Shown here: positions 42,677-51,321 of the stretch, one piece after another
Position numbering within the stretch: position 1 is the stretch's first letter
How the letters are laid out: each line of letters begins with the position of its first letter
NCBI GenBank assembly: GCA_049322695.1
Contig: JBMORW010000019.1
Span: 37,242 to 101,241 of the forward strand
Length of the DNA: 64,000 bases
Direction of reading: 5' to 3'
Origin: CALGKJ01 sp049322695
GTDB lineage: Bacteria > Bacillota > Clostridia > Lutisporales > Lutisporaceae
Made by a program: the position numbers and the translations under genes
The notes under the pieces: model-generated
What the model was told of the DNA's origin: nothing
The model's input: the letters and a program-made list of their open reading frames with translations, nothing else
Databases searched by the model: none

Positions 42677-43291
42677 TCAGGCTCCGAAATTATATACATT
42701 ATTTACTTTAAGTGCAGCTTCCAGCCTATGGCTCAGCTCAAGCTTGGACAGAATACTGCTGATGTGCTTCTTGACAGTATTTTCGGAGATAAACAGCTTT
42801 TCAGCTATCTGCAAATTACTCAAGCCCTTTCCAAGCTCCATAAGCACTTCTTTCTCTCGTTGAGTCAGCTCACGCAGTTCGTCCTCCTCTGTCTTGACAC
42901 ATTGCATGATTTCAGGGTCATAGAATTTCTTTCCTCTTACGACAACGCGGAAAGCATAGATAATATCCTCGACAAAAGCTTCCTTTAGTATATATCCGTC
43001 TACTCCTGCTTCTTGCGACCTTAAGAAATCTTCCTTTCTTGAGGAAGAAGTAAGTATGATGAACTTGCATTTCGCCTGCTTATATCTGGCTTTGTTTATG
43101 AGTTCTATTCCGTCTTCCTTTCCCAATCTAAGATCAACTACTGTTATTTCAGGAGAATAGCAAGACAGTATACTGATTGCCTCTGTTATGCAGGAAGCTT
43201 CTCTAATCTCTTCAATATCCTCCTCAAGAGAAAGCACTGAGGCCAACCCCTTTCTTACCAATGGATGATCATCGACAATAAGAATCTTCAT
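42677..43291 (-). CDS. NarL/LuxR-type response regulator
   Basis: A 204-residue regulator with an N-terminal receiver domain (ILIVDDHPLVRKG; phosphoacceptor Asp in TVVDLRLG; Thr/Ser in ILTSSS; Lys in YILKEA) and a C-terminal LuxR helix-turn-helix (LTQREKEVLMELGKGLSNLQ, then IAEKLFISENTVKKHISSIL). The ATG at 43291 has AAGGAG upstream and overlaps the kinase stop (ATGA). It lies 150 bases upstream of the export genes on the same strand and is the natural candidate for their control. Confidence 0.95.
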   Translation of the reverse strand: MKILIVDDHPLVRKGLASVLSLEEDIEEIREASCITEAISILSCYSPEITVVDLRLGKEDGIELINKARYKQAKCKFIILTSSSRKEDFLRSQEAGVDGYILKEAFVEDIIYAFRVVVRGKKFYDPEIMQCVKTEEDELRELTQREKEVLMELGKGLSNLQIAEKLFISENTVKKHISSILSKLELSHRLEAALKVNNVYNFGA

Positions 43292-44988
43292 ACAACCATC
43301 TCCTTCTTAAGTTCATTTTGCTTATTTGGAATCGTTACACATACCCCGGTGCCGCTTCCTGCATTACTTGTGATGCTTGCTTTTCCTCCAAGGGATGAAG
43401 CAAGAAAACGAATGTTTTTAATACCAACGCCTCCTTGATTCGCAGTGATAATGTGATTCACATCAAATCCTATACCATTGTCAACAACTTTCAGTTGTAT
43501 CGAATCATATGAAATCTGAAGCAAGACATCAATATTTTTCGCTTTACCATGTCTGACAGCATTACCTATACTTTCACATATGATTCTGTATATAGCCTTC
43601 TTTTGCTGGATCATCAGCATCTCATTATTGCCGGACATTTTAAAGCTAATATCAACATTGTTCAGCTTTCTTATTTCATTTATATAGTTAATGGTGTCAA
43701 CAACAAAATTGTCCATACCGTCCTTTTTCCAGCTTAATCCGTAAATTGCGGCTCTCAGCTCCTTCATTGTATTATCTACAGAAGCTCTGATGGTTTGCAG
43801 CTCGGCGCTTATGTCTGAAGCATCCAGCTTGTTCAGTCTTTTGTCCAGTGTATATATTCCAAAGGATGTACTGAATAATCTTTGCAGTACACTATCATGT
43901 ATTTCATTGGCTATTCTGTTTTGCTCTTCTGTAATGATTAAGCGCTCATTCATACGCTCTGTCTCTAGTCTTTCAAACGCAATTGAGCTTAACGCTTCTA
44001 TAAACTTCAACTGCTCCTCATAATTATCATCTTGAGTGGCTTCAATGCCTAAAATCCCATGAACCATACCATTGGTCATTATAGAGCTCAAAAAATAGTT
44101 TTTTGAGTTTATTTCTGTCCTTAAAGGACTTTGAGCTTCTATTACTACATCCCATATATCAGATATTTTCCGGATTATTTCAAATTCTGTTTCTTTTTCT
44201 ATACTGCCGCCAAATGCAATTCTTTTCTCATCAGTTCTTTCAACATTATAGAGGAACACCAAATCAGTCTTTGTTATTTTTCCGGTATATTCAATAATCA
44301 GCTTGATTAAGTCATCCCTGTTATTTAGAGTAGTAAAAATATGAACTGCCTGATAAAGCTCCATTATATATCCAATGTATTCCTTAACCTTCTCATTTGC
44401 CAGCTTCAGCTCTCTATTTATTTTCTTTAATTCCTGCCCATCTTTTTTCAATTTTAAAGAATACATAGCCAGCATCCTGATAATTGCCGTTATTACAAAT
44501 AAGCTTAATATGAGATTTGATTCCGTACTTATGAGCCTTACTATATTTTCTCCCTTATTGTTAAAAGCAGTGTAAGATATACTAATGGATGCCGTCAGAT
44601 ATACCAGCAGGTTTATCCAGCAGTAAAGCTTGTTGAACATAAATGAAGTAATCAGAATTGTGTTGAGGGAGTACCATACAAACGGACTGTTTATTCCACC
44701 TGTGGGTATCAATATAAAGGAGTTTGCTATAATTTCTATTAATACAAGCAATTTTATACTGGATTGGCTGTTAGAATTTTTAATGTATAAATAGCTGAGA
44801 AGTATAGAGGATATACAAATGCATATAATGATAAAAATCTTCACATCTGTTGAGTTTCTTGTATCACTTATCATAAAGAAGAATGAGGTGATAAGCAATG
44901 AAATGAATCTGCAAAGAACTATCAATCTTATTTCCTGTGTCCAGTTGACATTCGGAAATACTTTTGCATATGCTTGTCTGAAAACCAA
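43288..44988 (-). CDS. NarL-type sensor histidine kinase
   Basis: A 566-residue kinase with six predicted transmembrane segments (about 20-190), a coiled coil, a GAF-like domain (about 210-345) and a HisKA_3 dimerisation domain with the phosphoacceptor in NEIHDSVLQRLFSTSFG (about residue 365). The HATPase domain follows (NAVRHGKAKNI, VVDNGIGFD, GVGIKNIRFLASSLGG). The TTG at 44988, seven bases after GAGGT, appears to be the start. It is coupled to the response regulator by a four-base overlap. The signal is unknown; a membrane-embedded sensor without an extracellular domain suggests an envelope or lipid-soluble cue. Confidence 0.93.
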   Translation of the reverse strand: MVFRQAYAKVFPNVNWTQEIRLIVLCRFISLLITSFFFMISDTRNSTDVKIFIIICICISSILLSYLYIKNSNSQSSIKLLVLIEIIANSFILIPTGGINSPFVWYSLNTILITSFMFNKLYCWINLLVYLTASISISYTAFNNKGENIVRLISTESNLILSLFVITAIIRMLAMYSLKLKKDGQELKKINRELKLANEKVKEYIGYIMELYQAVHIFTTLNNRDDLIKLIIEYTGKITKTDLVFLYNVERTDEKRIAFGGSIEKETEFEIIRKISDIWDVVIEAQSPLRTEINSKNYFLSSIMTNGMVHGILGIEATQDDNYEEQLKFIEALSSIAFERLETERMNERLIITEEQNRIANEIHDSVLQRLFSTSFGIYTLDKRLNKLDASDISAELQTIRASVDNTMKELRAAIYGLSWKKDGMDNFVVDTINYINEIRKLNNVDISFKMSGNNEMLMIQQKKAIYRIICESIGNAVRHGKAKNIDVLLQISYDSIQLKVVDNGIGFDVNHIITANQGGVGIKNIRFLASSLGGKASITSNAGSGTGVCVTIPNKQNELKKEMVV

Positions 44989-45135
44989 TATTCCGACCTC
45001 CTCATGTGGGACTTATTTCCTATATTAGGACTTGCTCTCTATAATCTATTCCAATTTATATATATATATTCTTTCCAAAAAAAATACTTTTTAATTGAAT
45101 TAATACCAAATTTTATAATTTATATCACAAAAAAC

Positions 45136-45171
45136 AAAAAACAGTTATTCATGCCGGAATAACCGTTTTTT
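45136..45171. terminator. Hairpin in the gap upstream of the histidine kinase
   Basis: AAAAACAGTTATTC and GAATAACCGTTTTT pair with one mismatch, flanked by A and T runs on opposite sides. The gap 44989-45276 otherwise looks like AT-rich promoter sequence with no gene. Confidence 0.65.
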
Positions 45172-45276
45172 GCCTTTTATTAAGCTGTTTTTAGAAATTT
45201 CATAGACTTTGCTGATACTGCAGCAGTAAAGGGCATTGATAAAGCAGGAATGGGCCTAAGCTCCTCCTGCTCTGAT

Positions 45277-46404
45277 CTAAAAATGCACTCTTACCAGCCA
45301 GAATTTGATTTTTTTATCGCTCCAGCCAAGATCCCAGGGTACCTTGTTCCTGTCAGTATTATGACAGCTTACCAGTGAATAGCCTTTTGAATCAGCACCT
45401 GTAACTACTGAAATATGAGTTATGTCCCCCTTTTTCTCATAGGCAACAAAATCTCCCGGTAAAAGCTTGTAAGAGGCTTTATATACCTTTTCATAGCTTC
45501 CGTATGCTATCAATGATGCTCTACCGCTGTTTAACCAATAGCTTTTAAAGCCGTCAGCATTTACCCAGGCTCTTGTGGCACCGCCGCTGTCATATCCCCA
45601 TCTGCTTGTTTTCTTGAATTTTCCTCCCTCATGAAGTATTTGAGATGCAAAATTTGCACAGTCCCCTCCCTGAGAATTGTAATTCCTATACTTTTTGTTA
45701 TATTTATACTCATTATGTTCTTCGCTTGCAGCTCCGCAATATTTATCTGCATATTCAACTGCACTTATTCTTCTGGGATTTAAATCGGAAAAATCTCTGG
45801 CAGTCTGTGAGGTTATGTATTCCTTTATTGAGTCAGCCTTTATGTTTTCGAGGTTAAGAGAATCCGCAAAGGGATCCTTATACCACTCTTTTGCAATAAT
45901 CCACAAACCGTCCTTATTTACCAGGTCCAGTACATGATAAGTGCCTATACGGAAGCGGTTTATTACATCAGAGTCATTTTCATACTTATACTTATACTCC
46001 GTTGAACACAGCAGGTTCACTGAGAATCTATCCTCTTTTTCCTTTATTCTTCTTATTACCACTCTGGGAACAATCTCTATAAATCTTACCCCCTGCTTTT
46101 GCTCCCAGTTTTCTATATATTTTACTTTCTTCTTTTCATATTCAAATGCCCACAAACCATATTTGGTTTCTGTATTAAACATGGATTGTATCAGTTCAAG
46201 GTCACCATTTACTATTGCAATACTCCTGTTTTGAAAAATCATATTGACTGCGTTTGCAACCTCTTCATTCATATATGCCATGGTAGTAAAAGCCCCCGTC
46301 GCAGAGTCCATATATATAGCCGTCAATATAAGAAGAGCTGTTATAAGGCTGAAAACCTTGTATTTAATTTTTTTACTCATACTTATCTTCATTCTTATCT
46401 TCAT
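45277..46404 (-). CDS. Secreted amidase-domain protein (Amidase_6)
   Basis: A protein of about 375 residues with an N-terminal hydrophobic segment (YKVFSLITALLILTAIYM), a central region of no recognised family, and a C-terminal amidase_6 domain (about 220-375). The domain carries the family motifs YADKYCGAA, GGDCANFASQILHEGG (catalytic Cys), GDFVAYEKKGDITHISVVTG (His) and VSCHNTDR. These papain/NlpC-like domains probably act on cell-wall peptides or capsular polymers. I chose the ATG at 46404, eight bases after AAGGA. It is on the same strand as the downstream export locus, and a second wall enzyme lies upstream. Confidence 0.85.
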   Translation of the reverse strand: MKIRMKISMSKKIKYKVFSLITALLILTAIYMDSATGAFTTMAYMNEEVANAVNMIFQNRSIAIVNGDLELIQSMFNTETKYGLWAFEYEKKKVKYIENWEQKQGVRFIEIVPRVVIRRIKEKEDRFSVNLLCSTEYKYKYENDSDVINRFRIGTYHVLDLVNKDGLWIIAKEWYKDPFADSLNLENIKADSIKEYITSQTARDFSDLNPRRISAVEYADKYCGAASEEHNEYKYNKKYRNYNSQGGDCANFASQILHEGGKFKKTSRWGYDSGGATRAWVNADGFKSYWLNSGRASLIAYGSYEKVYKASYKLLPGDFVAYEKKGDITHISVVTGADSKGYSLVSCHNTDRNKVPWDLGWSDKKIKFWLVRVHF

Positions 46405-46533
46405 TGCAGTTTTCCTTTTCAAAATAATATCCTGGTATTTAATATATTCCGGTGCAAAAAAATATATGAAGAATGTTGCACAGAATAAAATCAAGCCGGC
46501 TCCCGTTAAGGAATCGACTATGTTTGTTAGTAT

Positions 46534-47472
46534 TCAATTAAGTGCTTTTTCAATTATATCGATATATTTTTGCACATTCTCATCCTCTTTGGGTGCACCC
46601 TCATGCCAGTTTCTGCAATAGTCCTTATAATTACCAAAGTACCTGGACTTTAAGATTATTTCCGGTCTATACTCAAAATGCAGTATATCAAAGTGGCCCC
46701 ATTTGCCTCCCCATATAAAATTATGCTTCTCAAATACTTCCACAATTTCTACAGGATAGGCTGAAAGTCTTTTTTGTCCTTGCTCTGCAGTTGCCCATTT
46801 CCAGTAATCCCTGCTGTCTCGTGCAAGATCAATGGCTATTCCGAAGGCATGGGGACTGAGACGGTCTGTCCCTGCTATTACACGATAGTTATAGGTCCCG
46901 CTGCATGGAAATATGCATGCTCTTATATCCTTTCTCTTCTCAGACATGGGTATCAGCTCATTCATTGCGCCGGCAAGTGCTTTTGCGGCTCCGTTGCCTC
47001 TGTTGAACTGATATGATGTACCGTGTGCTTTTGCATTTGTGAGATTTGCCTCCACCTGCTGCTTTGATTCGCCGTATACCTCCTTTAAAAGTCCGTATAC
47101 CCTGCCTCTGCCCGGATCAAAGCTTTTGTCCATAAGCTTCCTGTCAGTATGCAAGGGGTATATCAGCTCAAGCATATCCTGCAAATCCGGATAAGATATT
47201 TTACCTTCAGTACTCTTGTTCTTTTTATCATCATATAGAATTTTTCTGCCTGACTTCATGACTATATACACTTTTTCGCCTTCGCGCTCTATGCCGGATA
47301 CATATTCAGGGTATGCAAGCATTATACACAGCAAGTCCTGCTTCATGGTCACATCGTAAATATCAGATGTTTTTCCTGCAAAAGCTCCGCTTAAATCCGG
47401 TGCTTCTACTATTATTGCAGAAATAAAAAGTAAGCATATTATCAGTATAATTGCAGCTGTAAATCTTTTCAT
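46534..47472 (-). CDS. M15-family D-alanyl-D-alanine carboxypeptidase-like protein
   Basis: A 312-residue exported zinc peptidase. A signal peptide or membrane anchor is at 4-22 (FTAAIILIICLLFISAIIV). The C-terminal M15 domain has SPHAFGIAIDLA (zinc His and Asp) and GGKWGHFDILHFEYRPE (catalytic acid and zinc His), the VanY-like Peptidase_M15_4 pattern. The middle part (RKLMDKSFDPGRGRVYGLLKEVYG) is common to this clostridial subgroup. It would trim peptidoglycan stem peptides outside the cell. The ATG at 47472 has GAGGTG upstream. Confidence 0.9.
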   Translation of the reverse strand: MKRFTAAIILIICLLFISAIIVEAPDLSGAFAGKTSDIYDVTMKQDLLCIMLAYPEYVSGIEREGEKVYIVMKSGRKILYDDKKNKSTEGKISYPDLQDMLELIYPLHTDRKLMDKSFDPGRGRVYGLLKEVYGESKQQVEANLTNAKAHGTSYQFNRGNGAAKALAGAMNELIPMSEKRKDIRACIFPCSGTYNYRVIAGTDRLSPHAFGIAIDLARDSRDYWKWATAEQGQKRLSAYPVEIVEVFEKHNFIWGGKWGHFDILHFEYRPEIILKSRYFGNYKDYCRNWHEGAPKEDENVQKYIDIIEKALN

Positions 47473-47559
47473 AGCTTCACCTCTGTATTGTAATACTATA
47501 ATATATGCTTACCAATAAAACAGTTCATATGAATGAAATCATTTTGAAAATTTTACAAG

Positions 47560-48189
47560 TTAAAGCTTCTCCACTAGCTTGCAGATTTTCTTCACCCGCT
47601 TCTGCTGGGTTTCCGACATGCTGTCTTCCCTTACGCTCAATACTGCCAGAAACTCACTCTTGTTCTCAGGATTCACTGCTGACAGCATGCTTTCTGCATG
47701 CTGCGGGATTTCCTTAGGTCTGCATTTTTTAAGATGATTCAGCAGATATGGAAAGATTTTTTCACTATACTCTCGTTTTGCAGAAGCCGCCTTTGCAAGC
47801 ACCTTTACCCCGTTATCAACGGTAATAACAGAGCCGCTGCTCAATGCAGAATATATAATATCGAGGTTTTTAAATATTTCTTCAGACTTTATATCTGCTA
47901 TTGTTGCCAAAGCCATCATAGCTCCCCATACCATTCTGTTGTTTCGGCTTCTCAAAAGCTTTATAAAATCATCAGCATAGCCGGCTATAAGCTCCGGTTT
48001 GAGGCTTCCCACCGAATAAAGAGTTTTAATACTGTCACTCTGAACATCCTTTTCTCTGCCCCAAAGGCTTTTAACAAGCTCATCAACACCCGCTTTATCT
48101 TCTCTTAGAGCCAACTCATTAGCCAATTCAATATTCGGCACCTCATCTCTTCTTCCCAGTCTGCACGCAAGCTTGTCTATTACCGACAT
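47560..48189 (-). CDS. HEAT-repeat-like protein
   Basis: A 209-residue, entirely alpha-helical protein with about four repeated two-helix units (for example DDFIKLLRSRNNRMVWGAMM then ALATIADIK; and GVKVLAKAASAKREYSEKIF followed by PYLLNHL). It resembles HEAT or armadillo-like repeat proteins that bind other proteins. No catalytic motif is visible. I chose the ATG at 48189, six bases after GGAGGT; the upstream ATG at 48204 forms part of that site. Its function is unknown. Confidence 0.75.
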   Translation of the reverse strand: MSVIDKLACRLGRRDEVPNIELANELALREDKAGVDELVKSLWGREKDVQSDSIKTLYSVGSLKPELIAGYADDFIKLLRSRNNRMVWGAMMALATIADIKSEEIFKNLDIIYSALSSGSVITVDNGVKVLAKAASAKREYSEKIFPYLLNHLKKCRPKEIPQHAESMLSAVNPENKSEFLAVLSVREDSMSETQQKRVKKICKLVEKL

Positions 48190-48273
48190 AGACATACCTC
48201 CCATTTATATAGCTTACTTATATTATAAACACAAACCCTGACAACAGCATGTCATGTTGGATATACAATATAA

Positions 48274-48306
48274 TAATACCGGAGAACTTCAAAATCCCCG
48301 GTATTA
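48274..48306 (-). terminator. Terminator of the YjbR-like gene
   Basis: AATACCGG and CCGGTATT pair, extended by GA/TC, with a short A/T-rich loop. The stem reaches the stop codon at 48304. Confidence 0.65.
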
Positions 48307-48666
48307 TTTTGAAAGAGCCGCAAGCTGCTCCTTCTCAGCTTTTTTGAGTCCCTTAACTACCAGATTATAGGATATATCAATTAGCCAGAATAGCTGATCA
48401 TCTGATATAGTTCCATCACAGGCTACAGTATTCCAATATCTTTTGTTCATATGATAGCCGGGCTTTACAGCCTCGAAGCTGTTTCTCAGGTCCTCTGCCA
48501 TTTCGGGCTCGCATTTCAGGTTAATATGCAGCTGTTCCCTATTGATATTTGTAAGTGCAAACATTTTGGATATCACCTTGAACACCAGTGTTTCCTCATC
48601 AAATGGAAAACACTCGAATACTCCCGGCTTATTGAGGCAATATTCCCTAAAAGTCTTAAAATCCAT
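48304..48666 (-). CDS. MmcQ/YjbR-family protein
   Basis: A 120-residue protein of the MmcQ/YjbR family, a CyaY-like fold sometimes annotated as DNA-binding, with no established biochemical role. Signatures include FREYCLNKPGVFECFPFDEE, MFALTNINREQLHINLKCEP, the PGYHMNKRYWNTV segment and the IDISYNLVVKGL helix. I chose the ATG at 48666, six bases after GGAGGT. It sits 16 bases after a response-regulator gene on the same strand and may be cotranscribed. Confidence 0.88.
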   Translation of the reverse strand: MDFKTFREYCLNKPGVFECFPFDEETLVFKVISKMFALTNINREQLHINLKCEPEMAEDLRNSFEAVKPGYHMNKRYWNTVACDGTISDDQLFWLIDISYNLVVKGLKKAEKEQLAALSK

Positions 48667-48682
48667 AATCATACCTCCGGTA

Positions 48683-49537
48683 TTATTTTAACCGACTCTT
48701 TATATCCTTGATTCTATCCTTCATTTTTATAGACAGTTTGTCTATAATTTCTTCAAAGCTGCTTCCATCTTCGGGATAGGTTACAAATGCATTGGCAATT
48801 TCATAGCCTGAAAGTCTGCCGTCGGAATCCTGCATTTCCTTAAACCTGATCTTTAGTTTTTCATCTATTTTAACAGTATTTGCTTGGTCACAAAATGGAA
48901 ACACTCCGATAAAGCTTTGTGTCCCGTACTGTATAAACACATCCGTTATCCAGAACAGCTCATTGAGGTTTTTGTATATCATTCCTGACAGAAACATGTA
49001 CTCCTTCTCCTGCTCCATACTTAATCCATTCATTGGCTTGAAGTATGTAGTCATCAATACAGAGAAGTTGTATTTGCCCTTTTTGGCTTTGCTTATTTCA
49101 CTGGTAATATATTGATCAAGGCTTTTGCTTATTGTCCGGTTTATTTCTGCAACCTCTTTCAAAGCAGGACTGATATATTTCATTATTCTGTTTTTAAAAA
49201 AGTCATCTTCAAAGGGCTTCAATATAAAGTCTGATACGCCTGCTGCAATCCCCTTCAAAAAAATGTCCTTTCTGTTGTCTGAGGTCATCAGAATAACGGG
49301 AACATATGGATTCTTCTGCTTAAGCTTTTTAACTATATTGAAGCCGTCTATTTCACCAAGGTCAATATCTGTTATTACCAGACTGATTTTACTCCCAAGC
49401 TCATTTATTATATTAAAAAATGTTAAAGCGTCCGCCGCCTCGTGTATAGACAGGTTTTCCTCATCAATTATTTTCTTGATTCGATTTCTCATAGGTGCCG
49501 TGTTATCCAGCACCACTATATTAAAGGCTTCACTCAT
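48683..49537 (-). CDS. Response regulator with C-terminal degenerate GGDEF-like domain
   Basis: A 284-residue protein with an N-terminal receiver domain (NIVVLDNTAPMRNRI; phosphoacceptor in VITDIDLGEIDG; VILMTSD; ILKPFE). The second half (about 145-284) has the length and pattern of a GGDEF domain, but the active-site loop reads FIQYGTQSFIGVFPF instead of RYGGDEF. It therefore cannot make cyclic di-GMP and may bind a ligand or partner. No DNA-binding domain is present. The ATG at 49537 follows GGAGGTG. The degenerate-GGDEF call is my inference from the alignment by eye. Confidence 0.72.
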   Translation of the reverse strand: MSEAFNIVVLDNTAPMRNRIKKIIDEENLSIHEAADALTFFNIINELGSKISLVITDIDLGEIDGFNIVKKLKQKNPYVPVILMTSDNRKDIFLKGIAAGVSDFILKPFEDDFFKNRIMKYISPALKEVAEINRTISKSLDQYITSEISKAKKGKYNFSVLMTTYFKPMNGLSMEQEKEYMFLSGMIYKNLNELFWITDVFIQYGTQSFIGVFPFCDQANTVKIDEKLKIRFKEMQDSDGRLSGYEIANAFVTYPEDGSSFEEIIDKLSIKMKDRIKDIKSRLK

Positions 49538-49624
49538 ACCCTCACCTCCAGGTATTGATATCTCTGCATAATAGTATTATCTTCTTAAGTACATTATAAG
49601 CTATATTGAACTTGAATTAAACAT

Positions 49625-49655
49625 AAAAGCTCCGGCTTAACCGGAGCTTTTCCAA
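49625..49655 (-). terminator. Terminator of the DUF2087/GIY-YIG-like gene
   Basis: AAAAGCTCCGG and CCGGAGCTTTT pair perfectly around a five-base loop; the minus strand continues TTTTATG. It lies between the 49744 stop and the response-regulator gene. Confidence 0.85.
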
Positions 49656-49743
49656 AAGTCTATCTCTTGTGCACTTTTCAGCAATCTCTCACTGTTATAA
49701 AGCTCCTCCCCCCGTATTGATGCCATACAAAGGGTGCAAGCTG

Positions 49744-50883
49744 CTAGCGCAGTTTTTCTCTGTTGTAACCACGCTCTCCATAAGGCTTAAGCTTATCAAG
49801 CCAGCTTTTTTCAAGCTTTTCTAAGTCATCCTTAAGCCCCATACGGCTTCTGTCTTCTTTTTTCTCCATTACCTCCAGTACTTCTATTACAAAAGCATCA
49901 AAGCCATATTGCTTAACATCCTTTTGCAGCTCATCGTTTCTGATTGTCCCGCTTTTTAATTCCATTAGCTTTCCGTTTATGGTCTTAAGATTCATTGTAC
50001 TCATTACCAAAATTTTATTGTTTATGGTATTCCTTATCTGGAATACTCCTGCCTGAGCTTCTGTCTCTTTATACAGCTGCTTTAGTTCCGCTTTTCTATC
50101 CATTTTCCTATCTCCTTTCTCGTTAAATACTTCCTTCAGCCAGTACCGACTCCCATCCTGCTCTCTATCCAAAAAACCGTATTCTACTAAATATCTTCTC
50201 AGTGTTACATGATCCTCATAAACCTTCATCAGAATTTCATTTATTTCTTTTTCATGATAAGTGCGTCCTGCTTCAAAGCGTTTTGCAATCTCCTTTAAAA
50301 CTATAAGCTTATTTTTTTCCTTCATGTTAAAGCTCTTCAAAGTTCTGTCAGAATCCTTATTGAAATACTTATCCAGCACTTTTTCACTTTCTTGCCTGGT
50401 AACATTAAATCGATCATCCAGTATTGTGGCAGTTCTATGAACCTCTATAAAAGCCGGAGCATTTTTGTTTTTATCTCTTATGAGCTCCATCATAGTCAGA
50501 AACAGCTTTGCCTGGCGTTCTTTCTCCTTCAGCGCAAAGCGGTGGTTTCTTATTGTTGAGATACTGCCTGTATCCATTTCACTTTGTATTTCCTTGTCAG
50601 ACTTTCCTTGATAGAAAAGCCTTAAAAGACTGTTTTGATGTTCTGTAAGTCCTGTAAGCTTTTTATCCAGTCCTATAAGATACTCAAACATTGAGCCATG
50701 AGAATTTTCAACGTGTACTCTCATATACTTTTCAGCTTCATAGAAAGTATCATCATGATGATATACTATCCCTTTTTCAATTATTTCACCGCATATAAAA
50801 CATATATACTTATCCTCATGTTGGATATATCCAAGCTTCAACTCTTCTATGGAAGCATTCCAAAGCATATCTGATATGTTCAT
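49744..50883 (-). CDS. LuxR-type HTH, DUF2087 and GIY-YIG-like fusion protein
   Basis: A protein of about 379 residues with four parts: a zinc-finger-like N terminus (CFICGEIIEKGIVYHHDD ... HVENSH), a LuxR-like helix-turn-helix (LTEHQNSLLRLFYQGKSDKE then IQSEMDTGSISTIRNHRFAL), a DUF2087 winged domain (about 195-262, DRTLKSFNMKEKNKLIVLKE, EYGFLDREQDGSRYWL) and a C-terminal GIY-YIG-like domain (AGVFQIRNTINNKILVMST ... LQKDVKQYGFDAFVIEVLE). The GIY and YIG tyrosines are changed, so nuclease activity is doubtful. The ATG at 50883 has AAGGAG upstream. Repeated AT-rich dyads in its upstream region may be its own binding sites. Confidence 0.8.
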   Translation of the reverse strand: MNISDMLWNASIEELKLGYIQHEDKYICFICGEIIEKGIVYHHDDTFYEAEKYMRVHVENSHGSMFEYLIGLDKKLTGLTEHQNSLLRLFYQGKSDKEIQSEMDTGSISTIRNHRFALKEKERQAKLFLTMMELIRDKNKNAPAFIEVHRTATILDDRFNVTRQESEKVLDKYFNKDSDRTLKSFNMKEKNKLIVLKEIAKRFEAGRTYHEKEINEILMKVYEDHVTLRRYLVEYGFLDREQDGSRYWLKEVFNEKGDRKMDRKAELKQLYKETEAQAGVFQIRNTINNKILVMSTMNLKTINGKLMELKSGTIRNDELQKDVKQYGFDAFVIEVLEVMEKKEDRSRMGLKDDLEKLEKSWLDKLKPYGERGYNREKLR

Positions 50884-50984
50884 CTCGCATTCTCCTTTTA
50901 TAGACATTTATGTATTTTATCTATTATTATATAGATATATTACAATATCATCTATATAATTGTCAACACTATAATTATGCTGCT

Positions 50985-51088
50985 TATAGATGTTTTTTAT
51001 AAACGTCTATAAAAATATTAATGAAATGATACAGATACAAAAAACAGAAAATCTGTAGACAACTCTGTTTTGAGAGTGTTCTACAGAT
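50985..51088. repeat. Dyads in the 400-base divergent gap
   Basis: The gap 50884-51321 separates the DUF2087 gene from the ABC exporter. It holds a TATAGATGTTT / AAACGTCTATA palindrome (50985-51011), related ATCTAT-N6-ATAGAT sequence nearer the DUF2087 gene, and a hairpin ATCTGTAG-N-ACTCT / AGAGT-N-CTACAGAT (51051-51088). No gene is visible. They may be operators or a small-RNA terminator. Confidence 0.5.
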
Positions 51089-51321
51089 ATAAGTCCTCTT
51101 TTTGACGATAGTATAGAAAGCCTGCTGCCTTCAACACCAATTATATATATACTATACAGTGCAAATGTCAAACTGTCAAGAAATTATATGGAAAATGAAG
51201 AAAAAGTAATATCATAGTTCAGCTGTTATCTTAATGCCATCAGAAGTGTATAGAAGACATTTTGCTTTATTCTATCATTATAATAAAATGTATTAGCTAG
51301 CAAAATATGGAGGTGAGTGAA

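Noticed and set aside
49744..50883. DUF2087/GIY-YIG-like protein as a homing endonuclease or mobile element
   Set aside because: No intron, intein or target-gene interruption is visible, and the catalytic tyrosines are replaced.
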